Source of the DNA: Ustulina deusta
Lineage: Eukaryota > Ascomycota > Sordariomycetes > Xylariales > Xylariaceae
Direction of reading: 5' to 3'
DNA length: 64,000 nucleotides
NCBI GenBank assembly: GCA_023159155.1
Contig: JAJNNX010000010.1
Span: 186,001 to 250,000, forward strand
Translations under genes and position numbers: made by a program
The notes under the pieces: model-generated
Database searches by the model: none
What the model saw: only the letters and a program-made list of their open reading frames with translations
What the model was told of the DNA's origin: nothing
Part shown: positions 21,821-32,819 of the stretch, one piece after another
Layout: each line of letters opens with the position of its first letter
Numbering within the stretch: the stretch's first letter is position 1

Positions 21821-24331
21821 ATGGCGTTTGTCCTATGTTTTCATCTGATCCCCCCTTTGCTGTTATGGGTATGGACCACGCTCCTGCGTAATTCCATAGA
21901 TCCTAACTTGACCAATTTCATTGCTATGTGGATATGGCGCTACTCCCGACTGTTCATCAACATGTGGTTCTACATGCGGTATCAGCCGGCCTACCCTCCT
22001 AAGATGCGAACAGTATATCCTAAGGATGTCACGGTCATCATCCCAACAGTCTTTGATCCGAAAACATATGCATCCGACTTAAGGGAATGTATTAAAACTT
22101 GTCTCTTAACTCATCCCGCCAAGATCATCGTTGTTACCGATACAAAGGCGAACGCCAGAACTCTCCAGCGACTAGTGACCGAGATTCGCCATAGACTTAA
22201 ACTCGACGACACTTTCAAAGGCTACAACCCACACCAAACATGCGATGTACCCATTCAAATCGAAATCTGCCCAGTTTCCAACAAACGGGAACAGCTAGCG
22301 GTTGGAATTCGTCTCGTAACAACCAGTTTGGTACTGTTCCTCGACGACCACGTGTTCCTGAAGCCGCGGTTCCTTGATGCTGTCGTGTGCGCTTTTGAAG
22401 ACCCCCTCGTGGGCTTGTGTGGGACGAAGAAGACTGTGCGCCGCCAAGCTCCGGAAGCAGACAGCCTCTGGGGATGGTATTGGGAGTCGTTTTGGAATGT
22501 TATGGGTGCCCTATATCTTACTCGGCACAACTTCGAGATCCGAGCAACCAATGCCGCAGACGGAGGAGTTTTCGTTGTTTCGGGACGGGCGTTACTCGTG
22601 CGGGCCAATATTGTTAAGGACAAGGAGTTTCTTAGCAGGTACACGAACGAGCGCTTCTTCTTCGGACTTCTTGGGCCGCTTGCACCTGATGACGACAATT
22701 TCCTTACTCGCTGGGTTACGCAACACGGTTGGAATATTAAGATCCAGTACACCGATGAAGCTACCGTGGAGACAACGCTTGGCCAACCGAACAAGTTCGT
22801 CGCACAGTGCCTACGTTGGGCGCGTACCACATTCAGGTCGAATCTTTGTTCTCTCCTAACAGAGCGCACAGTATGGCATCGCCAACCATTGACAGTTTGG
22901 ACCACACTTATCCCTAGTCTTTTCAACCTAGCCTTCTTTTGGGATTTCGGGATGATGCACATCTTCACGAAATCCAAACTATACTTGGAATCTAGCAATC
23001 ACCGGGAGCTGCTGTTCTGCCTTTGGTTATGGATTTACTTTGCCAAGTCCATAAAGCTCATGGGATATTTCTGGCATCATCCTCAAGATTTCTTCTTATT
23101 CTTCTTCCCCATACCAGCGTATCATCTTTTCGCTTGGTTCCATTCGTTTGTGAAGCTTTATTCTGCCGCTACCTTTTATATCACTAGCTGGACGGGCAGA
23201 AAAGTAAACAACCCAACGCCTTCAAACTCCCAACAAGGAATGGAGTTAAGCAAACCTGACACCGATCAATTTGGGGTCAGGAGGATCTCGTTTGCATTTG
23301 CGTTTGATGTTGACGGTGTCCTTGTTAAAGGGGACAAACCCATCCCGGGTGCCCGAGAGACAATTAAGATGCTTCAAGAAAAGCATGTTCCCTTCATTCT
23401 TCTAACCAATGGCGGCGGGAAGACGGAAGAGGCACATGTTGCTAGCATTGGCGAGCGCCTCGGCGTGGAAGTCTCGAAAGCCCAGTTCATACAGAGTCAT
23501 TCTCCCTACCGCGAACTTGTCCCCGAATACCAGGACAAAAACATTCTTGTCCTCGGGGGGTATAATAACGATATCAAAAACATTGCTACACATTATGGGT
23601 TCAAAAAAGTCATCACCGCCTCAGATCTCCAACAGTACTTTCAGCATATACACCCGTTTCCGGAGATGACTGAACCAAAGCATAAGGAGATTGCTGAAAT
23701 ACCACGAGGGACTCTGAAACACATGCTACAGCGGGAAATCGCGGCTATTCTGGTTTTTAGCAGTCCCCGTGACTGGTGTGGAGATTTGCAACTTATCATT
23801 GACATTCTCCTGTCTAGAGGTGTCGGAAATACCTCATTGCCAGATAATGGTTTTATTCAAGACGGCCAACCGAAGCTTTACTTCTGCAACCCCGACTTGG
23901 AATGGACAACACAGCATAAGTTTCCACGCTTTGCACAAGGCGCCTTTACTTCTGCCTTGGAAGGAGTATGGCAAGCCCTCACCGACGGACAAGTAGAGCT
24001 GAAATACTCAACAATCGGAAAACCCACACAGAAGACCTTCGAATATGGGGAAACAACACTTCAAGAGTACAACAACCGCCTAAATAGGGAAAATGGTACT
24101 AACAATTACATCAAGACAGTTTACATGATAGGGGACAACCCTAACTCCGATATTAAGGGTTGCAACAACTACATTTCACCCTTTGGGACAAATTGGAAGA
24201 GTGTGTTAGTCGAAACGGGCGTCTACGCAGCTGGAAGCCCCCCTACACATATACCAACACACTTCGCCTGTACATGCAAGGATGCTGTTCAGTGGGCTTT
24301 ACTACAGGAGGGTCATGCAACTGGAGGTTAG
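21821..24331 (+). CDS. Fusion of a GT2 polysaccharide synthase and a HAD-IIA phosphatase
   Basis: A single uninterrupted frame of 836 residues. Residues 1-480 form a membrane glycosyltransferase of family 2 of the hyaluronan/Cps1-like type. They have an N-terminal membrane segment, VTVIIPT at about 70, LFLDDH (Asp175-Asp176), PDDDNF (290-292), the QxxRW motif QCLRW (329-333) and three or more hydrophobic segments at about 350-480. Such enzymes polymerise and export a sugar chain from a nucleotide sugar. After a polar linker (about 470-488), residues 490-836 form a HAD subfamily IIA hydrolase like CECR5. They have FDVDGVLVKG (Asp496, Asp498), LLTNGGG (Thr529), a GK lysine (Lys734) and GDNPNSDIKG (Asp772, Asp777). 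All catalytic residues of both halves are present. The start at 21821 precedes the first membrane segment. The fused phosphatase could act on a phosphorylated sugar or lipid intermediate, but this is inference. Confidence 0.85.
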   Translation: MAFVLCFHLIPPLLLWVWTTLLRNSIDPNLTNFIAMWIWRYSRLFINMWFYMRYQPAYPPKMRTVYPKDVTVIIPTVFDPKTYASDLRECIKTCLLTHPAKIIVVTDTKANARTLQRLVTEIRHRLKLDDTFKGYNPHQTCDVPIQIEICPVSNKREQLAVGIRLVTTSLVLFLDDHVFLKPRFLDAVVCAFEDPLVGLCGTKKTVRRQAPEADSLWGWYWESFWNVMGALYLTRHNFEIRATNAADGGVFVVSGRALLVRANIVKDKEFLSRYTNERFFFGLLGPLAPDDDNFLTRWVTQHGWNIKIQYTDEATVETTLGQPNKFVAQCLRWARTTFRSNLCSLLTERTVWHRQPLTVWTTLIPSLFNLAFFWDFGMMHIFTKSKLYLESSNHRELLFCLWLWIYFAKSIKLMGYFWHHPQDFFLFFFPIPAYHLFAWFHSFVKLYSAATFYITSWTGRKVNNPTPSNSQQGMELSKPDTDQFGVRRISFAFAFDVDGVLVKGDKPIPGARETIKMLQEKHVPFILLTNGGGKTEEAHVASIGERLGVEVSKAQFIQSHSPYRELVPEYQDKNILVLGGYNNDIKNIATHYGFKKVITASDLQQYFQHIHPFPEMTEPKHKEIAEIPRGTLKHMLQREIAAILVFSSPRDWCGDLQLIIDILLSRGVGNTSLPDNGFIQDGQPKLYFCNPDLEWTTQHKFPRFAQGAFTSALEGVWQALTDGQVELKYSTIGKPTQKTFEYGETTLQEYNNRLNRENGTNNYIKTVYMIGDNPNSDIKGCNNYISPFGTNWKSVLVETGVYAAGSPPTHIPTHFACTCKDAVQWALLQEGHATGG

Positions 24332-24667
24332 ACATAGTCTTTGGACACCGCAGGGCGGTGACTATCTTCCAGATTCGCGTTGGTCTATCTTTTTATCGGG
24401 ATGTGCATTTATATCTAGGTACCTTGTTCGTAGTTAACAAGCCTGATGTGTTCTATTTCGTCTTCTGTATATGGTCTTTTGTACAAGCCTGCCATAAGCT
24501 GATAGTCTTAGGCATGCTAGTTGGTGTGGTAAGTGGTGTGCTAGAAGAGTTGTATTATTCAAAACAATGAAGCAGCTTGCCCTAGTTCATTGATCTCGTC
24601 ACGGTCAAGATCTAGCGCAGGGCTCTGTAGTGCTTGACCCGAGTCAACACGTCGCCTCTTCATCCGG
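24332..24667. other. Short intergenic region
   Basis: Sequence between the fusion gene and the zinc-finger fragment; probably the 3' UTR of the former. Nothing else is seen. Confidence 0.5.
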
Positions 24668-25030
24668 ATGGAACATGGCTCCTTAGGCCCCTTCTGTGCC
24701 GCGTGTTCGCTAGCCATCTCTCAATCTATCTGTGCGCTCATTATAGACAAGGGAGAGGCGATACCGACTGCCCACCCTCGCGGTGTTCGTCGGAAGAATT
24801 CTTCTCCCCAGTCCCAACGTAAACGTCCAACGGCACAGTCTACAGACAAAGACACGGCGCTTGCATGTCCATTCTACAAGAAGCATCCAGCACGGCATTT
24901 CAAATGCGCCGGCTACAAGCTATCTCGAATCAGAGATGTAAAGCAACATCTTACAATACATTGTGGCTGTTGCTGTACAATCTTTGATGACGAATCTACT
25001 CGGGGTGATCACGTTCGTTGGCCCTGCTGA
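24668..25030 (+). pseudogene. Fragment of a fungal C2H2-like zinc-finger protein
   Basis: The 120-residue frame ends with LACPFYKKHPARHFKC, LSRIRDVKQHLTIHCGCC and IFDDESTRGDHVRWPC. The pattern CPF-x-KK...C...L-x-RI-x-DVKQHL...H...C-x-x-F...R-x-H...C is typical of a large family of ascomycete proteins with an atypical zinc-binding pair. Those proteins normally continue for hundreds of residues; here a stop follows at once, and the N-terminal part lacks homologous character. I therefore read it as a truncated relic. A short hidden intron after 25025 cannot be excluded. Confidence 0.5.
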
Positions 25031-25551
25031 ATGCCTGCTGAACCCTTTGAGCGGCCCACATTCACCAGCTTATCCACGATCTCAGGAGGCATTAAAGTTC
25101 CTCGAGGCGTAGTTGGTTTATGGAGCATTCGAGCGGTGATCGTTTTCTTTTTAGTAAAGGAATTATGTTGTAGGTAGTGGCTCGGTATACAACGCGCTAA
25201 CGATTCTGATGAGTAGCGGGACCGCGATGCACCTCGCTCAGCCGCTTGTGTTGTCTTTCTGCTGGCAATGGTTGAAAGACTTCTAGGAGAGAGTTCGGAT
25301 TTTTGCTTGTTCTTGAAGGTGCCCAGATATATGGCACTGTTGTCTGACGACATGGTCTCGTGCCGAGCGCCTTCTGACTATAATTTTTGCGCGGAACCAA
25401 TTGGCGAAAGGTGACTGGAGAGGAGTCTAAGGGCGCTGATGCTAGAGAGCAGCCTAGAAAGTGGAGTGGGAAGGTTATGTCCCGTCTAACAATCTAGAGC
25501 TGGCGGTAGCGTACTGAACAACTCGGGGCTTAGAAACTACATGACATAATC
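25031..25551. other. Intergenic region with a weak minus-strand ORF
   Basis: A 114-codon minus-strand frame (25353-25009) is open and ends inside the zinc-finger fragment. It includes LMPPEIVDKLVNVGRSKG but no recognisable domain. I do not call it a gene. The remainder is probably the 3' flank of the DUF7924-like gene. Confidence 0.4.
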
Positions 25552-27090
25552 CTAGGATTTCTTGACTGGGCTCTTCCTCCGTTTGGCAGGCCCGGGTTTG
25601 GAGAATGAAGTACCCGGAGTTGCTACCTGGCCAGCTTTGTTAGACTGGTCATCCTCATCCACAAGTAGCGATGCGGAGTCAGCCCCCGACGCTGCAAGAT
25701 TCTCTAGACCCTGGGAGAGGCCGGTCGATTCAGAAAGCGCTTGGATGTCAAAATCCACCTTTGACGGCAGCTGGTCGATGACCGAGCAGATTCTCTTGAA
25801 GTGATCTGGCATCCAAGTGTCGTAAACATTCTTAGTAAATTGGTATGCCGCCCACTTCTCTTTACCATCCAGTTCCGTAAAAGAGAAATTACGGATTGGG
25901 TGGCGGTAGTACTTAGCTTCCTTCCCATCGATCACCGGGTAGTAGCCATAGATACGCACCGACTGGTGGTCGTGTGAGACGGAGAAAGAAAGGATCTGTC
26001 GGTGGACCTCATCCTCGCGCCCAACAAGGCGAAAGAGCTCGACGATGGCTCGTGCCGCCATGGTCATACTGTGGGCGTTCTGGCGGTCCGCCACGTCTAG
26101 TACCGCGGCTCCGCACTTCACCTCGCAGGCCAGGAAGGGAAAGTACATATAATACGTGGCCATAAGAAAGGACAGGTCACCACCGAGGAACTCGCCAATA
26201 AACGGCGACAGCTTAGCGAGCTGGTCATCCGTAAATGCATCCCGCCGGAACCCAACAGAATAATCTGGCTGTGGGCGGGTCCCGGTTATGGGGATTGAGT
26301 TGTTCCAGCCTTCATTGACGCTTTCCGTCAGGATGGCGAGGTGTTTGTTCTTGTTATGGAGTGCAAGGGTTTCTGCCGAAGGGACTAGGAGCCGAGATAA
26401 GTCTTGGATAACCCTGGCCTCGTTCTTGTTCCGTAGGTTCTTGCAAGCCTTCTCGAAGACAGAGTCATCGAAGATAGATCCCTTCGGGCTTGGCTGAATA
26501 CCATAAAGCAAATCTCGGCAAGTCTGCTTGCTTTTATCCGTGATACCTTGCTCTGATGTTTCCATATAAGTTCCCTTAGTCTGAAGGAGGGTTTCATAGC
26601 GCGGATCTCGGTAGGGTGCACTCTTCTCCTCTCGTGGCTTCTGATCGCTCGGTGTCGTAGACGAGGCAGAACTCGATCGCTTGCGTCCGCTAATAGAGGA
26701 TAAGGACCGCTTTCGCGCTAGTAGGCGCTCCATGCCGGGTTCGAAGAGTTGACTCGGCCAGCGTCCTTCTTTTCTCCAAAAATCGATTGGGTTATTAGGG
26801 TCAACGTTGTCTGCCGCGCTGTTGCCGGAAGTGTCGTCAGCGGCAGATGGTCTCGAGGACGGCGCAGGACCAAGATCGCGTGTATCTTCGATGGCTTGCT
26901 TTCGGCCTTTGCCTCGGATAGGGGGCTCTTTCGACGACTTATGATACGTTTTCAGACGTTGGCGTTTGCGTGTCGGGGCGTCTTGGTCTGTTCATTGTCA
27001 GTTATGGCCTGTCAGCGCTTCGTAAAACATACCCTGATCCTCTGGATTGCGCTCCCTTTTAGCTGCTCCCTGGGCTCGAGTTTGGGCCAT
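25552..27090 (-). CDS. DUF7924-like protein with PD-(D/E)XK-type residues
   Basis: Exons 27090-27033 and 26987-25552 (intron 45 nt, GTATGT...CAG with CTGAC) give 1494 nt, 497 residues. The 5' exon (MAQTRAQGAAKRERNPEDQ) and the extended exon 2 add about 104 residues before the first in-frame Met of exon 2 and include NPIDFWRKEGRWPSQLFEPG, which reads as conserved. The N-terminus is basic and disordered. The core (about 200-445) carries PDYSVGF (Asp261) and PFLACEVKCG (Glu308, Lys310), followed by DRQNAHSMTMAARAIVELF and IYGYYPVIDGKEAKYYRHPI. The P-D...E-x-K arrangement fits a PD-(D/E)XK nuclease-like fold; the DUF7924 label is from memory. The C-terminus ends in a basic KRRKSPVKKS patch, suggesting nuclear location. 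The biological role is unknown; such genes are abundant in accessory fungal regions. Confidence 0.7.
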
Positions 27091-28115
27091 GGCGACGAAG
27101 TAGAAGTTGGAAGGGCGATGGACAGATTTGTGTGGCTGTCGTATGTCGGGAAGAGATCAAGCTGTGTCAACGGACCCCGCGCGGTAGGAATCAATCCACG
27201 GCGACCAACCATTACGCGCGCACTTCCACGCACACGTAAAGAGCTCAGCGGGGATACTGTACCCGAAGTGGAGAGAGATCAGAAGAGGTTAGATTCTACA
27301 TGGAGTTTGGGTTTCGTCATACGATGATGATCCCGGTAGGCACCAACCCGAGGACCCTGTGACCTGAACTTAGCACGGGCTTCGCCTTTATTCCTTGCGA
27401 TCTAATCAGCCTTCTGCGCCACAAATGTAGTGATATGGGCCTCACTTTGTACAGTTCTTGTATAAGTTATCTTTTAACAAGCTGCCGAGTGTCACGTGTT
27501 GTGTGCTGCGTTGTTAGTAGCTGATGCTGAGGCAATACAGGAGTAATGACAGGCTGACGCCTGATCTGGGCAAGCCCGGATTTTTGAAGGCCAGCTGCCC
27601 TTTATCGCCAACTACCAGGCCCTGTGCCAGGTGCTAACGGGCCTGCGGCCCGCGAGTGCTTCGCGCGGCAACTCCACTCTCCCGTTGCCCGACTGCGCTC
27701 GTCCAATGTTTTTTATGTAGAATTAATGCCAGCGAACGAATTCAGGATAAAAACCACGATAATTTGTTTAGGTTATAAAGTTTGTTTTGCATACAAACGA
27801 CATACGTGCATCGAGGGTCCGATCGTTGGCGCTCAACTAGAATTGTATTAGAAGACTAGATTACGGTATTAGGCGCGAAGAGACCTGAAGCGGGAAGCCG
27901 GCGCTGCCTTGCCGCCCGAAGGCAATTTTTCCCGTGACAGGCTCTGTATTCTCGATGCCCACGAGCATCTGTAGCTACGAACAAGTCGCCCCCTTGCCGA
28001 GCGAACCGCATTAATCTCAGCAGGCATTTGTCGCGTTAGGTGCCGGCTGACGATAGTCAGTCAACAGAAACCAACGTTCTTTCTGCCATGCATGAATAGC
28101 TTCTGATTAAGCAGC
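27091..28115. other. Intergenic region
   Basis: Sequence between the 5' end of the DUF7924-like gene and the 3' end of the SANT gene. It includes a GC-rich patch (27590-27710) with short inverted motifs (GGGCCTGCGGCCC). No gene or named element is supported. Confidence 0.45.
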
Positions 28116-29789
28116 TCATTCCTGCCAACTGCTGCCGCCGCTCGACTGCCTCTCCTTCAGCTTCGTACAGTATCTTACCTGCAGCGTCCCTATACTCCGC
28201 TCTCGCTGTGCAAACGCTTCTGTAAACTGTGAATGGATCTCCTTCCATGACAGCTCCCGTTTCTTCAGCTTGATGAGAAGGTCGTCTTCTTCAAGCGTGA
28301 AGGCAAGTTTCGTTACTGTGCCTCGCTTCGTGGGGCGACGTCTCTTGACCGGTGGCTTGTGTGGTCGGTTTCCAGGTGCAGATTCCCTGCGCTTGTGATT
28401 CGCACACGAGTCCCGAGTGAACTGTATCTGGAAAGTCGCCATGCCGTCTATAATTACCTGCCTGAGAACGGCATTCTGAAGGGGCCACTCCTCAAAGCTT
28501 GCCACAGGGACCTGGACAGGCCCTACTTCATCGCCGGAACTCTGAAAGGAGGGGGGCCTGGGTATGCTGCGCCGACCAGAGCCCCTCTGACCAGGGACTG
28601 GTGTTCGGGCTTGTCGCGACCGGGAAGCGCCGCGGTCTGAATGGGTCTGTTGCCTAGTGGATCTTCTGAGAAGGGTTGGCTGGGTAGGAGAGCTCGTCTT
28701 GCGGCGCTTGGAAGGTAGCAGGCGAATGTTATCATCGTCTTCCTCGCTCTGCTCTCGTTCACTACCTTTCAGAGGATGGTACATGTCCTCATCCGCCGCC
28801 CTCGAACGACGGCCTAGATGACGTCGGGGGCTGTCCTGACTGTTGGGTGGCTGCACAGCTTCGACGTCGTCCTCCTCGTCATAATCGACGGTGGGTGTGT
28901 TGAGGGGACGACGGATTTCGCAATGAGGCGCAGCGTTCCTCCGACAGGACCTCAGCTTGACCGGAAGCGGCTCGGCTTCGTCATTGCTGTCATTTTCGAC
29001 TGCCGAGTCACGGCGTAGCGTGCTCTCTCGATGGGTGGCACCCTCTGGTCCTGGAGAAGGTGAAGTAAGGCGGCCTGGGCTGGACACATGCTGAGACTCT
29101 ACTCCTGACGGTGTCGCGTGGGATATCTCCTCGGCCGTCTTACCCCAAGTGTCCTCAGAAACGGACGCCCGCTCCTCTTCATACGCGGCACCATCTAGAG
29201 GAACCGGCCGGTCCTGCTCCGCATGTAGAACCGCCGGCGACACAGACGATCGTCGCGACAGTGCTGGAGTATGCGGCGGCCCGGGGGAGTGCTTCAGGTT
29301 TCGCGTCTGTTGTTGTTGGCTCGGTGCAGGCTCATCATCTCGGTTGGCTCCCAGAGTGGCCGACGGCTCCTTCGCGTCGCTGTCGCCACTGACGCTGGAT
29401 GTAGCGTTGAAATCCACGCCTGCACAGGTATATCAGCGTAACAGCTCACCTAGGAATAGAGAAATCAGTTATATACCCGTACCGGTAATACCGCGTTTAG
29501 CACGTAGAAGTAGCTCCTCAATGGGCGGGAGAGAAATGTCGGATCGACTATCATCAAGCTCGTCGTGATCAGACTCGTCATCGCTAGAGATCAGGACTGC
29601 ATCGCCCTGAGAGGTCCCGGCAGCCCCGCCCCGACGATCGTATGCATCTTGCTGTCGCATTTCTAGACCTCTAGAAGAGGTTACAGAAACGCCTCCATTT
29701 TGAGCCCTAACATTTCGGCCCGTAGGTTTTTGACCCGTCGCCACCAGGGGAGTGAAAAAGATCTGGCTGTCAAGAGAGATATTTGCCAT
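28116..29789 (-). CDS. SANT/Myb-like DNA-binding protein
   Basis: Exons 29789-29477 and 29419-28116 (intron 57 nt) give 1617 nt, 538 residues. The first 400 residues are disordered, rich in Ser, Pro, Asp and Arg, with acidic clusters (SSDDESDHDELDD) and several basic patches. Residues about 413-445 hold the EEWPLQNAVL...TFQIQFTRDSCA module shared with the chromodomain gene at 15724-16415. After a basic KRRRPTKRGT stretch, residues about 478-526 form a SANT/Myb-type helix-turn-helix: FTLEEDDLLIKLKKRELSWKEI, then GTLQVRYCTKLK. This fits a nuclear DNA- or chromatin-binding protein. It is the last gene before the AT block, its promoter facing it. The shared module followed by a different chromatin domain suggests a modular family. 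Function unknown. Confidence 0.7.
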
Positions 29790-31457
29790 CGTGTTGTGTT
29801 AAGACGCAGTCGGATTGAACAAGATGCCAAAGACTGGGGGAAAAAAAAAAAGGATTTCGGAGAGTATTTGGTGTGCAAGCGGAGCATCTTAGTCTTGGAG
29901 CTTCGGATACGAGGGAAATATATCTGTTCGCGCAGAAGGGGTGGGCTCGACCACGCCACCAGCAAGGATCGGAGTCCTGATCTTTCACAACCCTTTCCGT
30001 TCTACCAACGCCGAGCGGCTGACAATGAACCTACTCAGGCAAACGTGTCTCAGCGTTAGAATCAGGGAACAGGAGACCATCGATTCCTCACTCCCTCGTA
30101 CCTCTGCCAATCATGTAACTGCCGGGACAGACAGGATGCATCCGGAGAAGGTGGCCTTCGAGGGAGATCATCGTCCCTGCGAATTACATCTCTGATCTGA
30201 TCGACGGCGTCTCCGGAGATTACTCAGGACGGCCAAGCCAATGTGACGCAGGCGCCTCGTCAACCCCTCTGCTCCTTTTGCATGATCTCGCCCCTTCCTC
30301 TTATCGTGCCACTCTGGACACCAGCAATAGCAGGGCAAGATCTCACCGACCTGCCTTGCGCGCACCGTCGTCTCGGCCTACCAGCTGCTTCTTACGATCG
30401 CTTTCTGCCTCGCCGCAGCTTAAACGACGCATGGATCGTCGTGCACAGGTAAAGACTCGTCACGAACGTCTTATCAGCTTCCTGCAGGGTGGCTCATGAG
30501 TCACTTAGCGACGCTAGAGAGAGGCCACATCATCCTTCGTCTCACACCTGCACTGGATGTCCCCTCTCTTGCTCACTAGAACTCACCCTAATTGGACCGT
30601 TTCGCAATGGTCTCGCTTCCAGCCCATCCCCGCTCGCGACACCCTGAATTACAGCTTATGAATCAGAAACATACGGCCGTCGAATCAGGCAGGTATCCTG
30701 CCTCCCGCGTGACCCGCCTCGTGCATGTCCCGCCGCGGTTGTGCTGACAATGGGCCCGACCATACCCAACAAGGCGTCCGGCCTGCAGATAGAGATGGAC
30801 TGGACAAGCCATGCAAGGCAGGAGGCCTCCTGCGTTCTCTGTATTGACGCCATCGATACCTGCGGCATTTTTGTGATTGGTCAGGATAGACAGATGGTAG
30901 ACTTTGCGACAAGGATCTAACAGGCAGACATGGAGTCGGCCTCACCGACAGAGGGAGGAAGCATGGCGGTCGAAATGGGCGGGTGGAAGAGGATCTGTAA
31001 GGTCGAACAAGGCAAAATATTGCAGGTGTCGTCAGCAAGTCGAGGTCAAGTTGGAGTTGAGATTGAGATGAACGGGAGAGTTGAATAGCCCTAGAAAACG
31101 AACGGTGCGAAGGGGCAGCGTTCAGATACCGCACGACACGATGACGGGATGCGGCGGCGCGGTTTGAGGAAAACAGCGCCGTGAGGGGGGACGAGAGGGG
31201 AAGGCATCAAGAGCTAGGACATTTGGTGAAATGAGGATCAGGGCGCGTCCGTGATGGCCGGCGAGACTGAAGGGGGAAAAACGTATGTGTGTGTGTGAAG
31301 TCAAGAGTACAAGAAGGGGACGTTAGGGAGGATGGTCCTATTTATGGTGCTGCGCGAGACTCTGAGGCCGGGCAGACAAAGCGGCGCGTGATCGGGGGCG
31401 GCGCCATGCCCAATCAGGAGGGCCGCTAAACCCAGGGGGCACAACAGCGTGTCCGCG
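29790..31457. other. GC-rich flank between the SANT gene and the AT block
   Basis: An A12 run lies at about 29840. On the minus strand a TATA-like CATAAATAG (about 31340), a T/C-rich leader and an ATG at about 30962 with a donor GTGAGG and acceptor GCCGCAG (about 30870) look like the start of a gene. However, the resulting short frames (ending near 30660) match nothing I know. A GTGTGTGTG run sits at about 31287. The flank stays GC-rich up to the sharp edge at 31457. Confidence 0.4.
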
Positions 31458-32819
31458 ATTACTATTAAATAAAAATATATTCTAATACTTATTTATATAA
31501 TAATAAGAGCTAAGGTTTTAATTTTATATTATTTTATATATTCTAATTAAACTATATAAGCATAAAAACTTAAGTTATACTATATCAAATTAATAATTTA
31601 TAACTATAAAAAAGCAAGTTTTAGTTTATTTTAGCATAAAAAAAAAAAACTTAAAAAAAAGTAGTACCTCCTAGAAATTAATCTTTCCCCCCTAAAAAAA
31701 AGGCTTAAGCTTATAAAAAAATATAGGTCCCTTTTAATAGGGCCCCCCTTTAATAAATAAGTTAAAACCCAACAATCGTTTTTAAACAGAGCTTATTTTA
31801 AATATATAAACTTATAAAAAAATATAACTTATATATTTTTTTATTTAAATAATTATTTATCTAATTAATTATTTTTATAAATAAGACCTATTTTTTTATT
31901 ATTTTAAATATAATATATTTAAAAACTAATAACTAAAATATATTATTTATATATGCTTTAATACTAAAGTAATATAATATTAAATTTTTAAATACTATTT
32001 TTTTAAAATATAATATAAACTTTTTTTTAAATTCTATATTAACTACTTTTTTTTAAAAGTTATTTTATATTTTTTTTTATAAACTTTTTAGTTCTTATAT
32101 ATTACTACCAATATATATTAATCTATTTTTAGATCTATATATATATTTTTAAGCAGTTAATTAATTTCTAGTTTAACCAATATTAAAATAATATTTATTT
32201 ATATTAAAAAACTGCAAATTTTTAATATTTTTTTTAAAGTTCTATTTTTTAATAATATAAAAATAAGAAGTACTATTCTAATAAAATTTCTAAACTATAT
32301 AGTATTAAACAAAATATAGTTGTTTAATACTTTATATAAAAATAGATAAGTTAAAGTTATATTTTAGGTATATTAGAAATATAGATTTTATAGCAAGTCT
32401 AAATTTTTTTGTTTTATTTAATAGATTAGCAAGGTTGATTTTTTTGCCTAACGAAAATAATAAAAAAATAAAAGATTAAATATAAATAGCAATAATTTAA
32501 ATATTATTATAAATAATAGTACTTAAATATCTAATTTTATATTAAATAAAAAGCTAATATTAAAATAACTATTAGGGATAATAAATAAGTTATAGTCTAG
32601 TTGCCTATTTAGTAGGGTTAATATAGCCCAGATTTAACTAATTAATAATGCTATTATATAATATATATATAAAATAAAAATATATTGTTTGTTTGTTTTT
32701 TGTTCTGGTATTCTAATTATATAGACTATTATTAATTTTATTATTGGTTTACTTGCATATTTTTAAACTAATATTTTCCCAATTCAAATTCAGGACATTA
32801 TAGCAATTTAATATTATTA
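31458..32819 (+). repeat. Repeat family R1, uninterrupted copy (about 1.36 kb)
   Basis: It starts with ATTACTATTAAATAAA exactly at the GC/AT border and ends near GCAATTTAATATTATTAA. It matches, segment by segment, a second copy at 45390-51341 that is broken by two LTR insertions. No terminal inverted repeat, coding relic or target duplication was recognised, so its class is unknown. Confidence 0.65.

Noticed and set aside
24668..25030. Starship-type mobile element cargo or captain gene
   Set aside because: I looked for a tyrosine-recombinase captain or typical cargo in the left arm and found none; the zinc-finger fragment alone is not evidence.
30660..31304. Minus-strand gene start with TATA box and splice-like signals near the AT block
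   Set aside because: Short frames in all three phases are open because of GC bias and no frame has recognisable homology; kept only as a note.
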